Assembly: GCA_027579435.1 (NCBI GenBank)
Contig: JANBPK010000848.1
Span: 115,582 to 179,581, forward strand
Direction: 5' to 3'
Length of the DNA stretch: 64,000 nucleotides
DNA from: Candolleomyces eurysporus
Taxonomy: Eukaryota > Basidiomycota > Agaricomycetes > Agaricales > Psathyrellaceae
The translations under genes and the position numbers were made by a program. A model generated the notes under the pieces. The model saw only the letters and a program-made list of their open reading frames with translations. It had not been told where the DNA came from and ran no database searches. This document shows positions 11,640 to 23,098 of the stretch, one piece after another. Every line of letters begins with the position of its first letter. Position 1 is the first letter of the stretch.

Positions 11640-12185
11640 GAACCTAACGCCTCGAGTTGTGAAATTTGAGTTTTTGAATCAAAACTGTGACTGAAAAATC
11701 ACTTACGCACCTTAAATTTGGCCATTCTCTTACCAACAATGACGCCTCACTTCCCTCTTCAGCGAAAGGCATATGCGGGTTTCTCGGCAATCTGTCATGT
11801 CAGCACGGATAGTCTACTGTTGTCCTGACCATCGGAAATGATTGGTGAAAGATTGAAATGCTGATGTATACATAAATGTATGTAGTGAAAGCATGGTGCG
11901 ACGCGGGCGCACCAAGCGCCCATTCATCAATGATCGACTGCAACTTAGTAACTTGGATCCTCGGTGCCCATACAGGGAAAGTCCACAATTCTCTCAGTGT
12001 TCATAGAGCGCATCGCACCCACCGTGGTCCCACCAACCATGTTCCAGTCAATGCAGCCAGACGCTCGAAAATGCCCAATATTGTCACAATCGGCGAAGGC
12101 AATTTCGAGGATCTGCCTTGGACTTGTCGTGTGTCGTTAAACACCTACATCAAAACGACGCATGGTGAAACTAACTTGTAGCGGT
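11640..12185. other. Upstream region shared with the third secreted-protein copy
   Basis: No gene is supported here. Roughly 11860-12130 resembles 17640-18050, upstream of the third copy. It is flank carried along by the same duplication. Confidence 0.4.
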
Positions 12186-12300
12186 AAGTAAACCGCCTGC
12201 CGGTGTCGTCGGTCAGCAATTATCAAGATCAGCGCTTTCGCCGAATTATCAGAGGCACTGAAAAGTTATAAAAACCAGAGTGCTTGGACTGTTTTAACCT
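12186..12300 (+). promoter_or_regulatory. Conserved promoter block with TATA box, secreted-protein copy 1
   Basis: About 110 bp here closely matches 18090-18200 upstream of copy 3: CCGCCTGCCGGTGT, then TCAGC, then GCTTTCGCCGAA and AGAGGCACT. A TATA-like TATAAAAA lies at 12267-12274. The second copy has TATAAAGG at 16157-16164 but little of the rest. Retention of this block while the surrounding flank diverges suggests a functional core promoter plus upstream element. Confidence 0.5.
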
Positions 12301-12402
12301 CAATCTGATACGTTTTACTCCTCTCTCTCTCGTAGCTTATTGCTGGCCGACTAAGCCCATCCTCGTATTTATCTGTAGACCCGGCTCACCTGACCTCTCA
12401 CC

Positions 12403-13136
12403 ATGAAGTTCTCTGCAACTTTCGCTGTCCTCGCTGTTCTCTCCGTCAAGACCTTCGTCTCGGCGTTCACCGTGGCCGACGACTTCGACCTGGAGATGCG
12501 AGATGAATTTTACGTGAGTTCATCTCGAAGAAATCTTGAAGAGCTCTCTATATGCTGACGACACGACGTGGGCGCCACAGGACGGTGAACTAGACGACGT
12601 GCTGGCGCGAGACTTTCTTGATTACAGCGATGAGTTCGAGGATGTTGACGCGCGAGATCTTGTGAGTGCCGCCGACANTTTTCTTTTCACTGTAGCTGAT
12701 CGACTTGTCGCCCCATCCAGGACGCTGACGAAGATTTCCTGTATGTCCGAGTACCGGTGTACGGCATGCGCCTGGATCCTCTGAAAATGGCGAAGAACAC
12801 GGGAGAAAGCCGACTCCAAAACGCGGTACAGAAAGTCATCGATCAAAGGCTTCGTCCACAACAGCCACAAATCAGAATTCCGTACGTCGATTGGTTGGCT
12901 CCATGGAATTCCCGCGCTCATTGATCATGCATGTGCTATAGGAGACCCACATTCCAGCAAGTGTATGTCATTTTCTCCGCGACCTCTGGCTTGGGGGCTG
13001 ACTTTTCTACAGGGCACAGCAAGCTGTAAAACAAGTCAGGCGTCCCAATGCGGCGGACATCACCAGGGAGATCAAGACTGACTTCAAGAACCTTCAGCAG
13101 AAGATCGATAACGCCAACGCAGTGAGACGACCGTAA
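12403..13136 (+). CDS. Small secreted protein, copy 1
   Basis: Five exons (12403..12513, 12581..12661, 12721..12881, 12942..12962, 13013..13136) encode 165 aa. A signal peptide is evident (MKFSATFAVLAVLSVKTFVS, cleavage likely just after the next Ala). The mature part is acidic at first (DDFDLEMRDEF, DVLARDFLDYSDEFE). A conserved block follows (YGMRLDPLKMAKNTGESRLQ), then a basic amphipathic C-terminus (RRPNAADITREIKTDFKNLQ). There are no cysteine pairs, so it is not a typical disulfide-rich effector. I do not recognise the family. An N at 12678 falls in intron 2. The function is unknown; secretion is the only supported inference. Confidence 0.8.
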
Positions 13137-13439
13137 GCCGTTGTCCTAGCGCCCTCGCAGTTGTGACCTGTCTGTCAACTGCCTTTGTACCGGGGTTCGA
13201 TTGTACTCTCGTGTTCCTTTAATTCATGATATATTAATGAACCAGGGGAAGTCGTAGTCTCCTTTGATATTGAGCAAATGAACTCTTCCGAAGTCCGGGT
13301 CAGTGACACTGCGCTTCAGGTGAAGCTCCAGAGACTGCCACCGCCTTACTTGGGGAGCTCTAGGAAGCGAAGAAGGACAAAGAAGAATGGACTTGGGATA
13401 TACGTACGGAAGGGATCCAGAGGTCTGAGCACCAAGTCG

Positions 13440-14050
13440 TGCCACTAGAGGAGCAAGCATAAGCACTACACCACAGCCGGCTCCGTGGTTGATGTCTACC
13501 CAACTCAGCTTCCTGCATTCGCAAACCTACCCCCGCTGTGCAGAAACTCACCCAATTATGATGCTCTCGGTCCCAACCAACCACTAGCACTGAATCTCTC
13601 ACAAACGTACTCCCACTACAACTGCCATACGAAACGCCTTCCGGGACCTCAACTCCAGAGATTTCCATCAATGGACATGAGGCGAATACACCTCCACGAC
13701 GGGTACGGCCGAACTTTCTGTTACTGGACTGGATACATCCCCTTGGGATGCCCATAAGGAGGAGCCTCTTCGGCGGCTCAGAGCCTGAGCCATTGCCGTG
13801 TTCTTGATGCCTCAAGCGACTCCACTGAGCCTGATTCATTGGGTTCGAGGACGATCAGGGTCGTTCCTGGAACCGCACCAAACACGGTGGCTACTATTGG
13901 TCAAACCACGGTGCTGGCTCGCATTTCGGGGGAGCGAGCGCAAGAGATATTCAGAAGTTGGCAAAAGAGAGGGAGATTTAGCGGCAGAAAAACAAGGTGA
14001 CCTTGAAATAAGACGGAGAGCGGTCGCACGTTGGAATTTCGACGATGATT
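13440..14050 (-). pseudogene. Second 5' remnant of the adhesin-like membrane gene
   Basis: The minus strand from about 13855 reads VLEPNESGS and then YGHPKGMYPV, matching the N-terminus of the gene at 26.56 kb, but with stop codons and frame changes. Flanking DNA at 13420-13600 also matches 8490-8680 on the far side of the first remnant. The ectodomain is missing here too. From 14050 to 14217 nothing is recognised. Confidence 0.5.
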
Positions 14051-14551
14051 TGGATCTGAAACATGGCTGAGGCTGCTTATTGTTCAGCTCTTCAAATCCA
14101 TGATCACTCCTTGAGCCTGTCGATGGTTATTCGTACATACCGCTGTACATGAACGACGATAATGATATACAACATAGAAAAATAAGATGAGTACCATATA
14201 TAAGGGATCATAAATTGCTACAGGGCGTGATCACTTCCAGAGCGAAGAAATTGTAGAGTCGAAAGAATGCTTCTTGCTTCCAGAGAGGGAGGGAAGTAAT
14301 GACTTATCACCGGTGGCAGAAGGCGCTGGTGGCCATGCCTTGGCAAGCGGAGCGCTAACCAGGGGGCGTGATGCAGTTGGAGAGGTGGACTTGTTCTTCG
14401 TAATCGGTGGAGGCTGGAGCGTGGATGCGGAAGTAGGGGTGGGTAAAAGTCATTGGGGAGAGGACTTTCCGATGCGACTTGGCTTTTGGCCCTCAGCTTA
14501 GCCTTCTTCGATTTCGATGGCCTTGGCGCCTTCAGCCGAGGTTCAATTCCT

Positions 14552-15425
14552 TCAGCAGTGGATCTGGCCTTGGCTACCTTGTTCGCGGCTATCCTCACCC
14601 TCGGCCTTCAAGTTTGCAGGAGAATTATACTTGGCTTCCTCTTCTTGAATTTTAGCGATGTCGCTTTCAAATGTCGAGCGCAGAACGCGTTCGACATCGG
14701 AAAGAAGAACTGTATCGGATTTCAGTCTTCTTTCGCGCAACCCACACAGTTTGATGGCAACCCGCCAGCCGATTTGTTCTGCTTCGTCCTCTGTAATCCC
14801 TTGGGAGTGTTGGACAAGTGCTTTGTAACCTCGGATCAGCCAGGACGAGATGTGGTGTGCTTCCGCGAGTTTGATTCGCTTTACGATCCCCATATCTGCA
14901 TCCCCGTCGAGCTTTCTGATTGCTTCCTTCCGCAACTCGTTGAAGTGCCACTGGGTCGACAGTTTCAATACAGAGACCCATTCGTTGTCGGTTATTGAAG
15001 ATGTATTCTTAGATTGGAGTCTTTTCCTAGCCATCCCATGAATTACTGTTGTGATAGCAAACACTTGAAAACTAACGTTGGGTAAAGCACCTTCAAGAAG
15101 GCTTTGAAGTCCTTGAGCTCCACCTCGAGCCCAATTGCGTTTAGCAATGGGTCGGATTGGCTATACTCCGGCAAAGCTGCGAGTTCCTCCAAGCCATGTA
15201 GATTGTTGAAGGTCTCGGACTCCTCTATGAAACGATGCACTGGCACTCGAAAGACGCAGTTCTCAACCTGATAGTATATTACTGTGAGATGATTCGATCA
15301 TACGAAAGTTCAAAGCGATTCCTCACAACAAATGTGACTAACTCCCAGTGGTGATCTTCGTCGATCTGGAGAGATGCAACGCTAGAGAGGGACTGTGAGG
15401 GACTCAGGCTTCCAGTATCTGCCAT
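14552..15425 (-). CDS. BTB/POZ protein, C-terminally shortened
   Basis: Exons 15425..15327, 15267..15077 and 15026..14552 give 254 aa. Exon 1 starts MADTGSLSPSQS and ends WELVTFV. Exon 2 holds the core (ENCVFRVPVHRF to ELKDFKAFLKVLYPT) and exon 3 the helix NEWVSVLKLSTQWHFNELR. The frame stops soon after IQEEEAKYNSPANL. Downstream, 14218-14551 still encodes in other frames a basic segment (PSKSKKAKLRAKS) and a Pro/Ser segment resembling the tail of the gene at 6.9 kb. One or two frameshifts have therefore removed the tail, and the protein may be non-functional or a short BTB-only form. It keeps the uninterrupted version of the site where the TIR element inserted near 0.9 kb. Confidence 0.65.
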
Positions 15426-15429
15426 GGCT

Positions 15430-16280
15430 AGTTGAAGATTCGCCATGGTAACTGCGCAGTAGAGGGATATCTGAATGTCGTAATGGAAGGTATGGAAAGT
15501 GGACCCACGCTAGTCATGGCAGGCACCACCTGACAGGCTGCCCACATGTTCAAAACCCGTGGCACGCTAGCCCCCCAAATTTACACAGGGCAACTGGCCG
15601 ACTCCCCCACTCGAAAATGCACAATTTTTTCTTCCGTTGGCAGAGGTGGCGCCCGGCAATTTCCGGGACTTTGTATTGATGGGGTCTCGACAGTTAAGCG
15701 CTAAGCGCTTAAGCCTAAGTTTATAGCAATGTTCAGCCTTAGTGCATCTAAAGGCTCACCACACTGGGGTATCTTTGACAATAAATCACGACATATGTTC
15801 AAGAGAGATTATTTTATCACGCCTCGCCAAAGGCCAGTGAGGGTAGTTCCAAGCGGAATATGAGGAGTCAAAGAGGAGTCTGAACTCTGAAACGCATTTG
15901 CGGATATCTCGGTACGTTAACGGGTACAAAACCGCGTTCGTGCGGCTATCTCGGTGTCCCATGTTCTTATGAATTCATTACATGACATTGATTGATACGT
16001 CCATCGAAGGGTATCCATTAAATATGCTCTTTTTGTGAGGACGGGTGCGTGGCAGCCTCCACATTCGAATGCCAGGGAAGCTCGCTTATCAATTTGGCCC
16101 AATGCCAAGCCCAGCGCTCAAACTGACCTGTTGTGACTTGTCATCAGGGAAGATGGTATAAAGGTCACAGTGTTCAGACTGTTTAACTCAGAACGTTTGA
16201 TACGTCTGACCTTTCCCTCTAGTCGCTTGTCGCTGGTCGATTGAGCCCTCTTATCTTTTCTTCACATTTGACCTTCCTAT
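15430..16280. other. Non-coding flank
   Basis: No gene is supported. 15640-15910 is the duplicate of 1900-2200 and contains the 19-bp near-palindrome at 15694-15712. The right end (16150-16281) is the promoter and leader of secreted-protein copy 2, with TATAAAGG at 16157-16164. Confidence 0.4.
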
Positions 16281-16281
16281 C

Positions 16282-17026
16282 ATGAAAATTTCCGCAAATT
16301 TTGCCATCCTTGCCGTTCTCTCGGTCAAGACCTTCGTCTCTGCGCTCCCCATGGCATCCATGGCCGACGACCTTGACCTCGAGATGCGAGATGAACTTTT
16401 GGTGAGTTCATCTCGATGATTCTTTTTCTGAGTGCTCTAGGCTAAAGGGGCAACATGGGCACGGCAGGACGGTGAGCTATATGACGTCCTGGCGCGAGAA
16501 CTTCTTGACTACGGCAATGAGTTCGAGGTTGACGCCCGAGAGGTAGTGAGTGACAAATCCTACATTGTTTCCGCCACATTTCACTGATTTCTCGTTTTCT
16601 ACTTCTTTAACAGGACGCTGAAGATAGTTTCTTGTATGCCCGAGCACCGCAGTATGGTATGAGACTGAATCCTATCAAGATGGCAAAGAACACGGGAGAA
16701 AGTCGACTGCAGAATCTTGTGCTAGGCAACTTGCAGGCGCAATGGAGAAAGGCTCCCGATATGAGAGTCGCGTACGTTAATACACCTTAGCGGTTTTTGT
16801 GGTCACTAATTGGCTCGTGACTACCTCATAGGAGGCCCAGGCCCTCTTTCAAAGACGCGTATGCTATTTATTCTGCGACCTATGGATCGTTGGCTAACAT
16901 TAAATTTCCTAAAGGGCACGGACAGTTGTGCAGCAGAACAGACGTCCAAATGCGGCAGAAATCGGCAGGCAGATCAAGAATGACATCAAGAATACTCAGC
17001 AGAAGATCAAGAACGCGAGGGGTTGA
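16282..17026 (+). CDS. Small secreted protein, copy 2
   Basis: Five exons (16282..16401, 16468..16545, 16614..16771, 16832..16858, 16915..17026) encode 164 aa with the same intron phases as copies 1 and 3. The signal peptide (MKISANFAILAVLSVKTFVS) and the acidic DVLARELLDYGNEFE segment are kept. The centre (YGMRLNPIKMAKNTGESRLQ) is recognisable. The stretch after it (NLQAQWRKAPDMRV) and the C-terminus (NAAEIGRQIKNDIKNTQ) have diverged most. It is the most distant of the three and has the least conserved promoter. The family and function are not recognised. Confidence 0.75.
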
Positions 17027-17029
17027 AAT

Positions 17030-18089
17030 AAGTAGAGCGTGTGGTGATGACTTTTGGGCCGATGCAGTTTCCGAACGGCCGCTCTCAGCAGGTCGATAGC
17101 ATGCATGTGCTTCATCATCAATATACACCTNGGGGGGAAGTCACAGAATAATCTTTGATGAAGGTATGAGCTGTTGGTAGTTTCGAGTCAGGTAATGTTT
17201 CCTTCATACTCTGCTCCAGGTGAAGTGGAATACCCGAATTCGCAAGCCTTGGCACGCGAAACGACCAGAAGTATTCATTACGGTCTTGCATCATCCTGAA
17301 CGATGTTGGTATTGGGTTCAGTCTCCGTCAGATAAAATAAAGTCACAGCTACAGCTCGCTGCCGGTGAAGTCAAATGGGCTCAATGGTTCTTTGAACCCT
17401 CTAGCGGTGAGGGAGAAATTTTCGTCTGTCAGACCCAAACCGTGACTGCGAAATCATTTGCGCAGGCTAACTTCTACCATTCTCTTACCAGCTTCTCAAT
17501 GGTTTGACCAACCAGTGAATACATCTATTCAATGACGCATCCTTCAGAGGAAGGCGCGCGTGCGGGTTTCTCGGCAATATGTCAGATATGCCCTGGGATG
17601 GTCTGCTGTGCTCATGGAGAACGGGAAATGATTGGCGAAAGATTGACACCCTGATGTACAAAATGTATGTTGTGAAACCATGGTTCGACGCCCACGTTGG
17701 AAGTTATTGAATGCAATTTCCTCGTGGGTGTACCGAGCCCACCCATCAAATGACCGAGTGCACCATGATCGATGATCCCTGGGTAACTAGGATTCTCGAC
17801 GCCCATGAAGGGAAAGGGGAAGTCCAAAATTCACTCAATATCACCGGGAGAGCGAATTGCACCCGCGGTCCCCACCAAACTTGTTCCAGCCAATGCAGCC
17901 CGACGCTCGAGAAGACCCAATGTTGTCACAAGGTGCTTGAGAGGAACGACTGATGAGTCAATTTGATTGCCAGTCTTCGGCGGATGGATTTTGTCGGAGA
18001 GGTGGGGTGTCATGTGTCGTGAAACACTGTCTACAAGTGTCAAAGGTGACACATGGTGGCGCCCGGCGGGCAAACTATGTAACTAGTAG
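17030..18089. other. Non-coding flank upstream of secreted-protein copy 3
   Basis: No gene is supported. 17640-18050 resembles 11860-12130 upstream of copy 1. A single N at 17131 precedes a run of G. Confidence 0.4.
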
Positions 18090-18200
18090 CGCTAAGGAAA
18101 CCGCCTGCCGGTGTTGTCGGTCAGCGATTATCAATGCTCGGTGCTTTCGCCGAAGTACCAGAGGCACTTAAAAGCCAGAGTGCTCAGAGCGCTTCAACCC
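18090..18200 (+). promoter_or_regulatory. Conserved promoter block, secreted-protein copy 3
   Basis: This is the partner of the block at 12186-12300, with the same order of short identical segments. The TATA position reads CTTAAAAG near 18178-18185, weaker than in copy 1. A pyrimidine-rich CTCCTCTCTCTC stretch then precedes the ATG at 18306 in both copies. Confidence 0.45.
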
Positions 18201-18305
18201 CAGAGCGTTTGACACGTTTTACTCCTCTCTCTCGTAGCTTATCGCTGGTCGATTAAGCCCACCCTCGTCTTTACCTGCAGACTCTACTCACCTGACCTTT
18301 TCACC

Positions 18306-19060
18306 ATGAAGTTCTCTGCAACTTTTGCTGTCCTCGCCGTTCTCTCCGTCAAGACCTTCGTCTCGGCGTTCCCAGTGGCATCCATGGCCGACGACTTCGA
18401 CCTGGAGATGAGAGACGAATTTAACGTGCGTTCACATCGAAAAAAACCTTTGCGAGCTTTCCACATGTTGACAACACGACCTGGGTGCCACAGGACGGTG
18501 AATTATACGACGTGCTGGCGCGAGAACTTCTTGACTACAGCGATGAGCTCGAGGGGGTTGACGCACGAGACCTTGTGAGTGTCGTCGACATTTTCTATCT
18601 CCATTCCACCGTAACCGATCGACTTGCCATTCCATTCAGGACGCCGACGAAGACTTCCTGTATGTACGAGTACCGGTGTACGGCATGCGCCTGGATCCTC
18701 TGAAGATGGCGAAGAACACTGGAGAAACCCGACTCCAGAATGCGGTACTGAAAGTGATCGACCAGAAGCTCCGCCCACAACAGCCGCAGATCAGGATTGC
18801 GTACGTTGATTTCGCTGGCTCTCTGAAAGTTTCGCGCTCATCAATCGTAACATAGGAGACCCACATTCCAACAAGTGTATGTCATTTTCTACGCGACCAC
18901 TGGCATGGGAGCTAACTTTTTCCACAGGACACAGCAAGCCGTGCAACAAAACAGGGCAAACAGACGTCCAAATGCAGCGGAAATCGGCAGGCAGATCACG
19001 ACTGACTTCAAGAACCTTCAGCAGAAGATTGATAACGTCAATGCAGCGAAGCGAAAGTAA
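18306..19060 (+). CDS. Small secreted protein, copy 3
   Basis: Five exons (18306..18425, 18494..18574, 18640..18800, 18856..18876, 18928..19060) encode 171 aa. It is the nearest relative of copy 1: the third exon is nearly identical in sequence and length (161 nt). Compared with copy 1 it keeps three extra residues before MADD and a longer C-terminus ending NAAKRK. The 21-nt fourth exon (RPTFQQ) is conserved in position. Flanking DNA on both sides (17.6-18.2 and 19.1-19.25 kb) also matches copy 1 (11.9-12.3 and 13.15-13.35 kb), so this was a block duplication, not retroposition. Confidence 0.8.
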
Positions 19061-19447
19061 GCCGTTGTTCCAGCGCCCACGCAATTGAGACTTGTCTGTC
19101 GATGGCTTTTATACCGGGAATCGATCGTACTCGTGTTCCTTCGTAATAATAAGTCAGGGGAAGTCGTAGTCTCGTCCAATATTGAGAAAATGAGCTCTTG
19201 CTAAGTCCAGGTCAGTGACACTGCGCTTTAGGTAAGGCCCCAAAAATTATGCCACCGCCTCACTTGAGAAGAAGGCTGAACTAGGATATTGCAAGAGACC
19301 GCGGCCAGGCAGAGAAAAAGAGTTTGGGGCTGCAATAAGGAAAACGGCAAAATCAGTGTTGTAGGATAGCCTGTGCGCGGCGTACGTACTGAAGGGGTAT
19401 CAAACAAAAGCTCCGCCCGTCCGTACTTGGGCTTATCACAGAATTCT

Positions 19448-20780
19448 TCAGCTACTTGGGCCCGCGCCCGTTTTCGTTCGACAGAGACGGAACCCCAAGA
19501 TTAGAAACAGGAAGAGATGCACCCAATGGGACGCCGAAGGAAGGTGTCCAAACCCTGCCCACGGAAGAAGGAAACCCATGGAGGCGCCGGAGACCCAAGT
19601 GCCAAATATCGAGATCAAAGGTAAGGGCGCATTGGGGGCCTTATTCGCAGGTGGTGCTAGACATAAAGCGATCGAACCAATGTTAGGAGACGTCGTTACG
19701 CTGTAGGGGCAGTCATCAGTATGGTAACTCAAGTTACCGTTTTTCCGAGGGGGAACGTCGGCAGCAATACCTCGAGGTTGGACGACTGATGGACGAGTAG
19801 CATCGATGGGCTGCAGTGCCTTGCGAGACTTTTCAAAGGCAACCTTGTGCTCCTCCAAAGACTTCAACACCTCCGCGAGTGCTTTTTGAAGGGGAGCCTC
19901 TTCCTGACGTTGACCGGAATCCTCTTCTACCCGCAAATGCGTTTCTCCGGTGCTCCTATCTTCCTCCTGGTCGTCCTCCTCCTGAGCCGGAAGGTGCTGT
20001 CGCTCGACATCCTCCACAGCGCTGACAGTGATTTAGGAAGTAAATGTAGCCTCTATCTTTGCGTCGAGGCCGGGAATTCCCATCTTGTTTCATGCATCCC
20101 GGATACCATAGAGCTTGATCGCAGTTTCCCATCCATTCTGTCGCCCATCCTCCACCGTGATGATTTCTGAGAGGGTCACCTGCTCGCGGTACGTCTTGAG
20201 CCAGGAAGGGACTTTGAACTGAGTACCAAGACAAGCTGTGTCGACGGGGTCTAGGTTGAGCGAGGTAAGATTGCTGATAGGACACTCCCGCAAGCCGTCG
20301 AAGAATCATTCGGTGGACAGTTGGAGAAGGGAGAGCCATTCTTCTTTGGATATTTTCAGTGGATACCCAGGATATCTCTGTATAGCGAGAGGTGAGATAT
20401 GTAGCATGGAGGAGGCCAGACACTCTTACTTGGGATGGAGAGCTTTGAGAAAACTACGGACCCGACATCGAGCTTTATCGTGTTCGAGTTTACAAGTGGG
20501 TCATCACCGACGACGGAAATGTCGGATTCAGATTTGCAGTTCCCGGAATCGAGGCCGCACTTGAAAAACTCGAGAATCGGTGAGGAAGCGCTAGGTAGGC
20601 ACACGGAAGACCCGCTGCTCGCACCGCAAATGAAGTCTTGAGATGAGCACTATTGATGATGCAGGTTCGGGTGAGCGGGCTACGTACTGAGGATAAGATG
20701 AAGTCCCAGAAATATTCGATGTCGTTATCGGGCACGCTCAGGGACCGAGGAGTGGAAGGCCTGGCTTCAGATGATGGCAC
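19448..20780 (-). pseudogene. Frameshifted BTB gene, relative of the 39-40.5 kb gene
   Basis: Exon-1-like DNDIEYFWDFILSS, a broken BTB core (CEQRVFRVPT, then a stop, then RFLTDSRVF) and IKLDVGSVVFSKL fall in different frames. The helical part (LGTQFKVPSWLKT, EIITVEDGRQNGWETAIKLY, GIRD) and the coiled coil (DVERQHLPAQEEDDQEED) can be matched step by step to the intact gene at 39.1-40.5 kb (LGTQFNVSSWLKT, EIITVEDARQIGLETAIKVY, DVERQHLPARERE). Several frameshifts and in-frame stops make it a clear pseudogene. From 19061 to 19447 nothing else is recognised. Confidence 0.7.
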
Positions 20781-21169
20781 CAGGTGGACACGTCAGCAAG
20801 ATTTGTCAAGGCGCTCGGCGCATCAACTAGCTCAGCTCCGCTCGACTCGGTGCTCTAGCGTGAGCAAGGTATTTTCGAAGGGATTATAGCCACCTCGGGA
20901 GAGGACGAATAGTCTTGTCTTGAGCAGATCGAGCTACCTATCAACTTGAAATAGTTCATGGGACAATGATTTGTATTGGGGCTGTACAGAATTCAAATAT
21001 GCTATGATACATCGCCATCTCTGCACTGAGGNAAAAAAAACCCATAAAGTGTTGGCATGTAGCAAGAGGAGAACAAAGGAATAGAGGCCAAGGGCTACAT
21101 ACATGGGATACCTTACTGCATTTCCGAGTCTATAATGAACTATTTGAGATTCGGGGGTCGCGCTTGAAC
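20781..21169. other. Intergenic, nothing recognised
   Basis: No gene, RNA or repeat is supported. A single N at 21032 stands before a run of A. Confidence 0.4.
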
Positions 21170-22662
21170 TTACTCGGCTAGAGCAGGTTGCTCAAGCTCA
21201 CTGACATTCTTGCGGCTCTTCTTCTTTTTCTTTGCGAGCCCTTCCACTGGAGTATCCGGTATATAAGATTTGGGATCCTGAATCAGATGTTAGCCTTACA
21301 GTACGCCCGTTCAAGGAAAGGCGAAATCGTACCTCATCGGGTTCAGCCATCCTTGGGGAATCTAAACCCCCGACTGACAAACCGGAGGCCTGAGGAGCTC
21401 CCCAACCTCCCCACCCAAAACCGTTGGATTCGCGACGGTTTACGGCTGGCCCAGGAATTGGGATCGGCGGGCTCGGCCAGCGGAATGAGGGAATCTTTGG
21501 GACCGCCGGGGCTTCTGGTTCTGGATCCATTGGTTCCCGTTCCTGGGCATCATTTTTACTCTGGATGTGAGAGGTAGATAAATTTAACGGTATAGATCAC
21601 CAAGGGAAACGATGCTCACTTCTGCTATCTCAGACTCTCTGGGAGTAATAGGTGACGGCATCGTATGGGTGGCTCCAATAGACCGCAGCTTCTGGCGGCG
21701 ATTCTCTAACTCCAAGGCAAGCTCTGCAACCCTTTTCTCTTCTTCGGCTGCAAGGGCTTCCAGGCGGCGGGATTCAGCTTCACGAATAGCCAATTCTTCC
21801 TCCTCCTTTTTTCTTTCCTCCGCTTCCCTTTTCCTTTCTTCCTCTTCTTGAACTTCCCTTAACCTCTCCTCAGCGCTCAAGTACAGGCTTTGGGAGCCCT
21901 TGATTCGCTCGAAGTCGGTCGAAAACGCGTTTCGCACTTGATCATCGATTGCGTCAGCCATAGCGTCCTTCTTGACCCCATCACGAATAATGTATAGGCT
22001 GATCGCAACTTGCCAGTTGATTTTCTCCGCGTCCTCGATTGAAATAACAGTCTCGCGAGAAACGAGATCACGGCACCCAGACTGTAACCAAGCCTCGACA
22101 TCGAATTCCTTTCCCAGTTGGATTCTCTCTATGGGGTCGAGGTTCAACCACGAGAGCTCCTCGATAGCCTTTTTACGAAAGTCATTGAAAAGCCACCTGG
22201 TCGATAGCTTCAACACGGAAAGCCAGTCGTCCTTTGCCAATGTCAAGTAACTGTGCATGACTCTAAACACGGTTATCAGCTCTTCATCATACAAGACCAT
22301 CATGACTTGAAGCCTTACTTGGGGTATACCGCCTTCAAGAAACTGCGGAACTCGTCGGCGCTCACATCGTCCAGCTTAACAGCATTCAGGCGAGGGTCCT
22401 CGACAGTGCCGTACTCGTGCTCCGAGCCACTATCCCCATCAAGACCATACTTGCTTGCGAAGTACTCTGATTCGTTGGTAAGTCGATACTTGGGAACACG
22501 AAAGAGACGTCCTCGAGCCTGGAATCAAAAACCGATGACACAAATCAGGCACGGTCGCTTCTACGAAGCAGGAAATCGAATCGTACTCACCGAGAAGGTC
22601 ACGAAGTCCCAGTAATACTCCTCATCAAGGTCGCATGGAGGAGGAGGCGCACATTGAGTCAT
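21170..22662 (-). CDS. BTB/POZ protein with coiled coil and poly-lysine tail
   Basis: Five exons (22662..22591, 22518..22319, 22262..21620, 21560..21333, 21277..21170) read in frame for 416 aa. Exons 1-2 give the BTB core (MTQCAPPPPCDLDEEYYWDF; RGRLFRVPKYRL to FLKAVYPK). Exon 3 continues with LSVLKLSTRWLFNDFRKKAI and then a long Glu/Arg coiled coil (REVQEEEERKREAEERKKEE). Exon 4 contains a Gly/Trp patch (GFGWGGWGAP). Exon 5 ends with LAKKKKKSRKN, a likely nuclear localisation signal. The gene has two more 3' exons than most relatives in the window. Confidence 0.8.
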
Positions 22663-22904
22663 TCTTAGAGGAATTCAGTGTTATCGATGACACTGAGAGC
22701 CAGTGGGAGAAGCTGGGTAAGAACAGGAATCGCCTTTATATAGGCCCGTATCGAAGGCCAAAATCGGCCTCGTGACTGATGGCTAGTAGTAGACGCTCGA
22801 CTTTGCTTCTCGCTTCTTTCAAACGCAGGATACGCTCAGAGACCTGAGCAGCGAGACGTGCCATTGAGAGAGAAAGTATAAGCTACTATACAATTGATAA
22901 AAGA

Positions 22905-23050
22905 GATCTCGTACTATTATTACAGCTTTGGCTTTAACCGACGTCCTCACCTACACAGTACCCCATTCCAGACTCTTGTCTTCTGTCTCATCGTCAACCC
23001 ATTTAACACTCCTTGTTAACACTTGTACAATATCGGAAGGGGGCCACAAT
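22905..23050 (-). pseudogene. 3' fragment of the adhesin-like membrane gene
   Basis: The plus strand here (GACGTCCTCACC, then CAACCCATTTAACACT) closely matches the 3' end of the intact gene at 24760-24870. Only the last exon's final part is recognisable. It lies just upstream of the 21.2-22.7 kb BTB gene, as the intact gene lies upstream of the 23.1-24.5 kb BTB gene, so the BTB/adhesin pair was duplicated as a unit. Confidence 0.55.
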
Positions 23051-23098
23051 TCCCCACAATGTGGAACGGTTGACATATTGACTGCCAGATTAGGTTAC

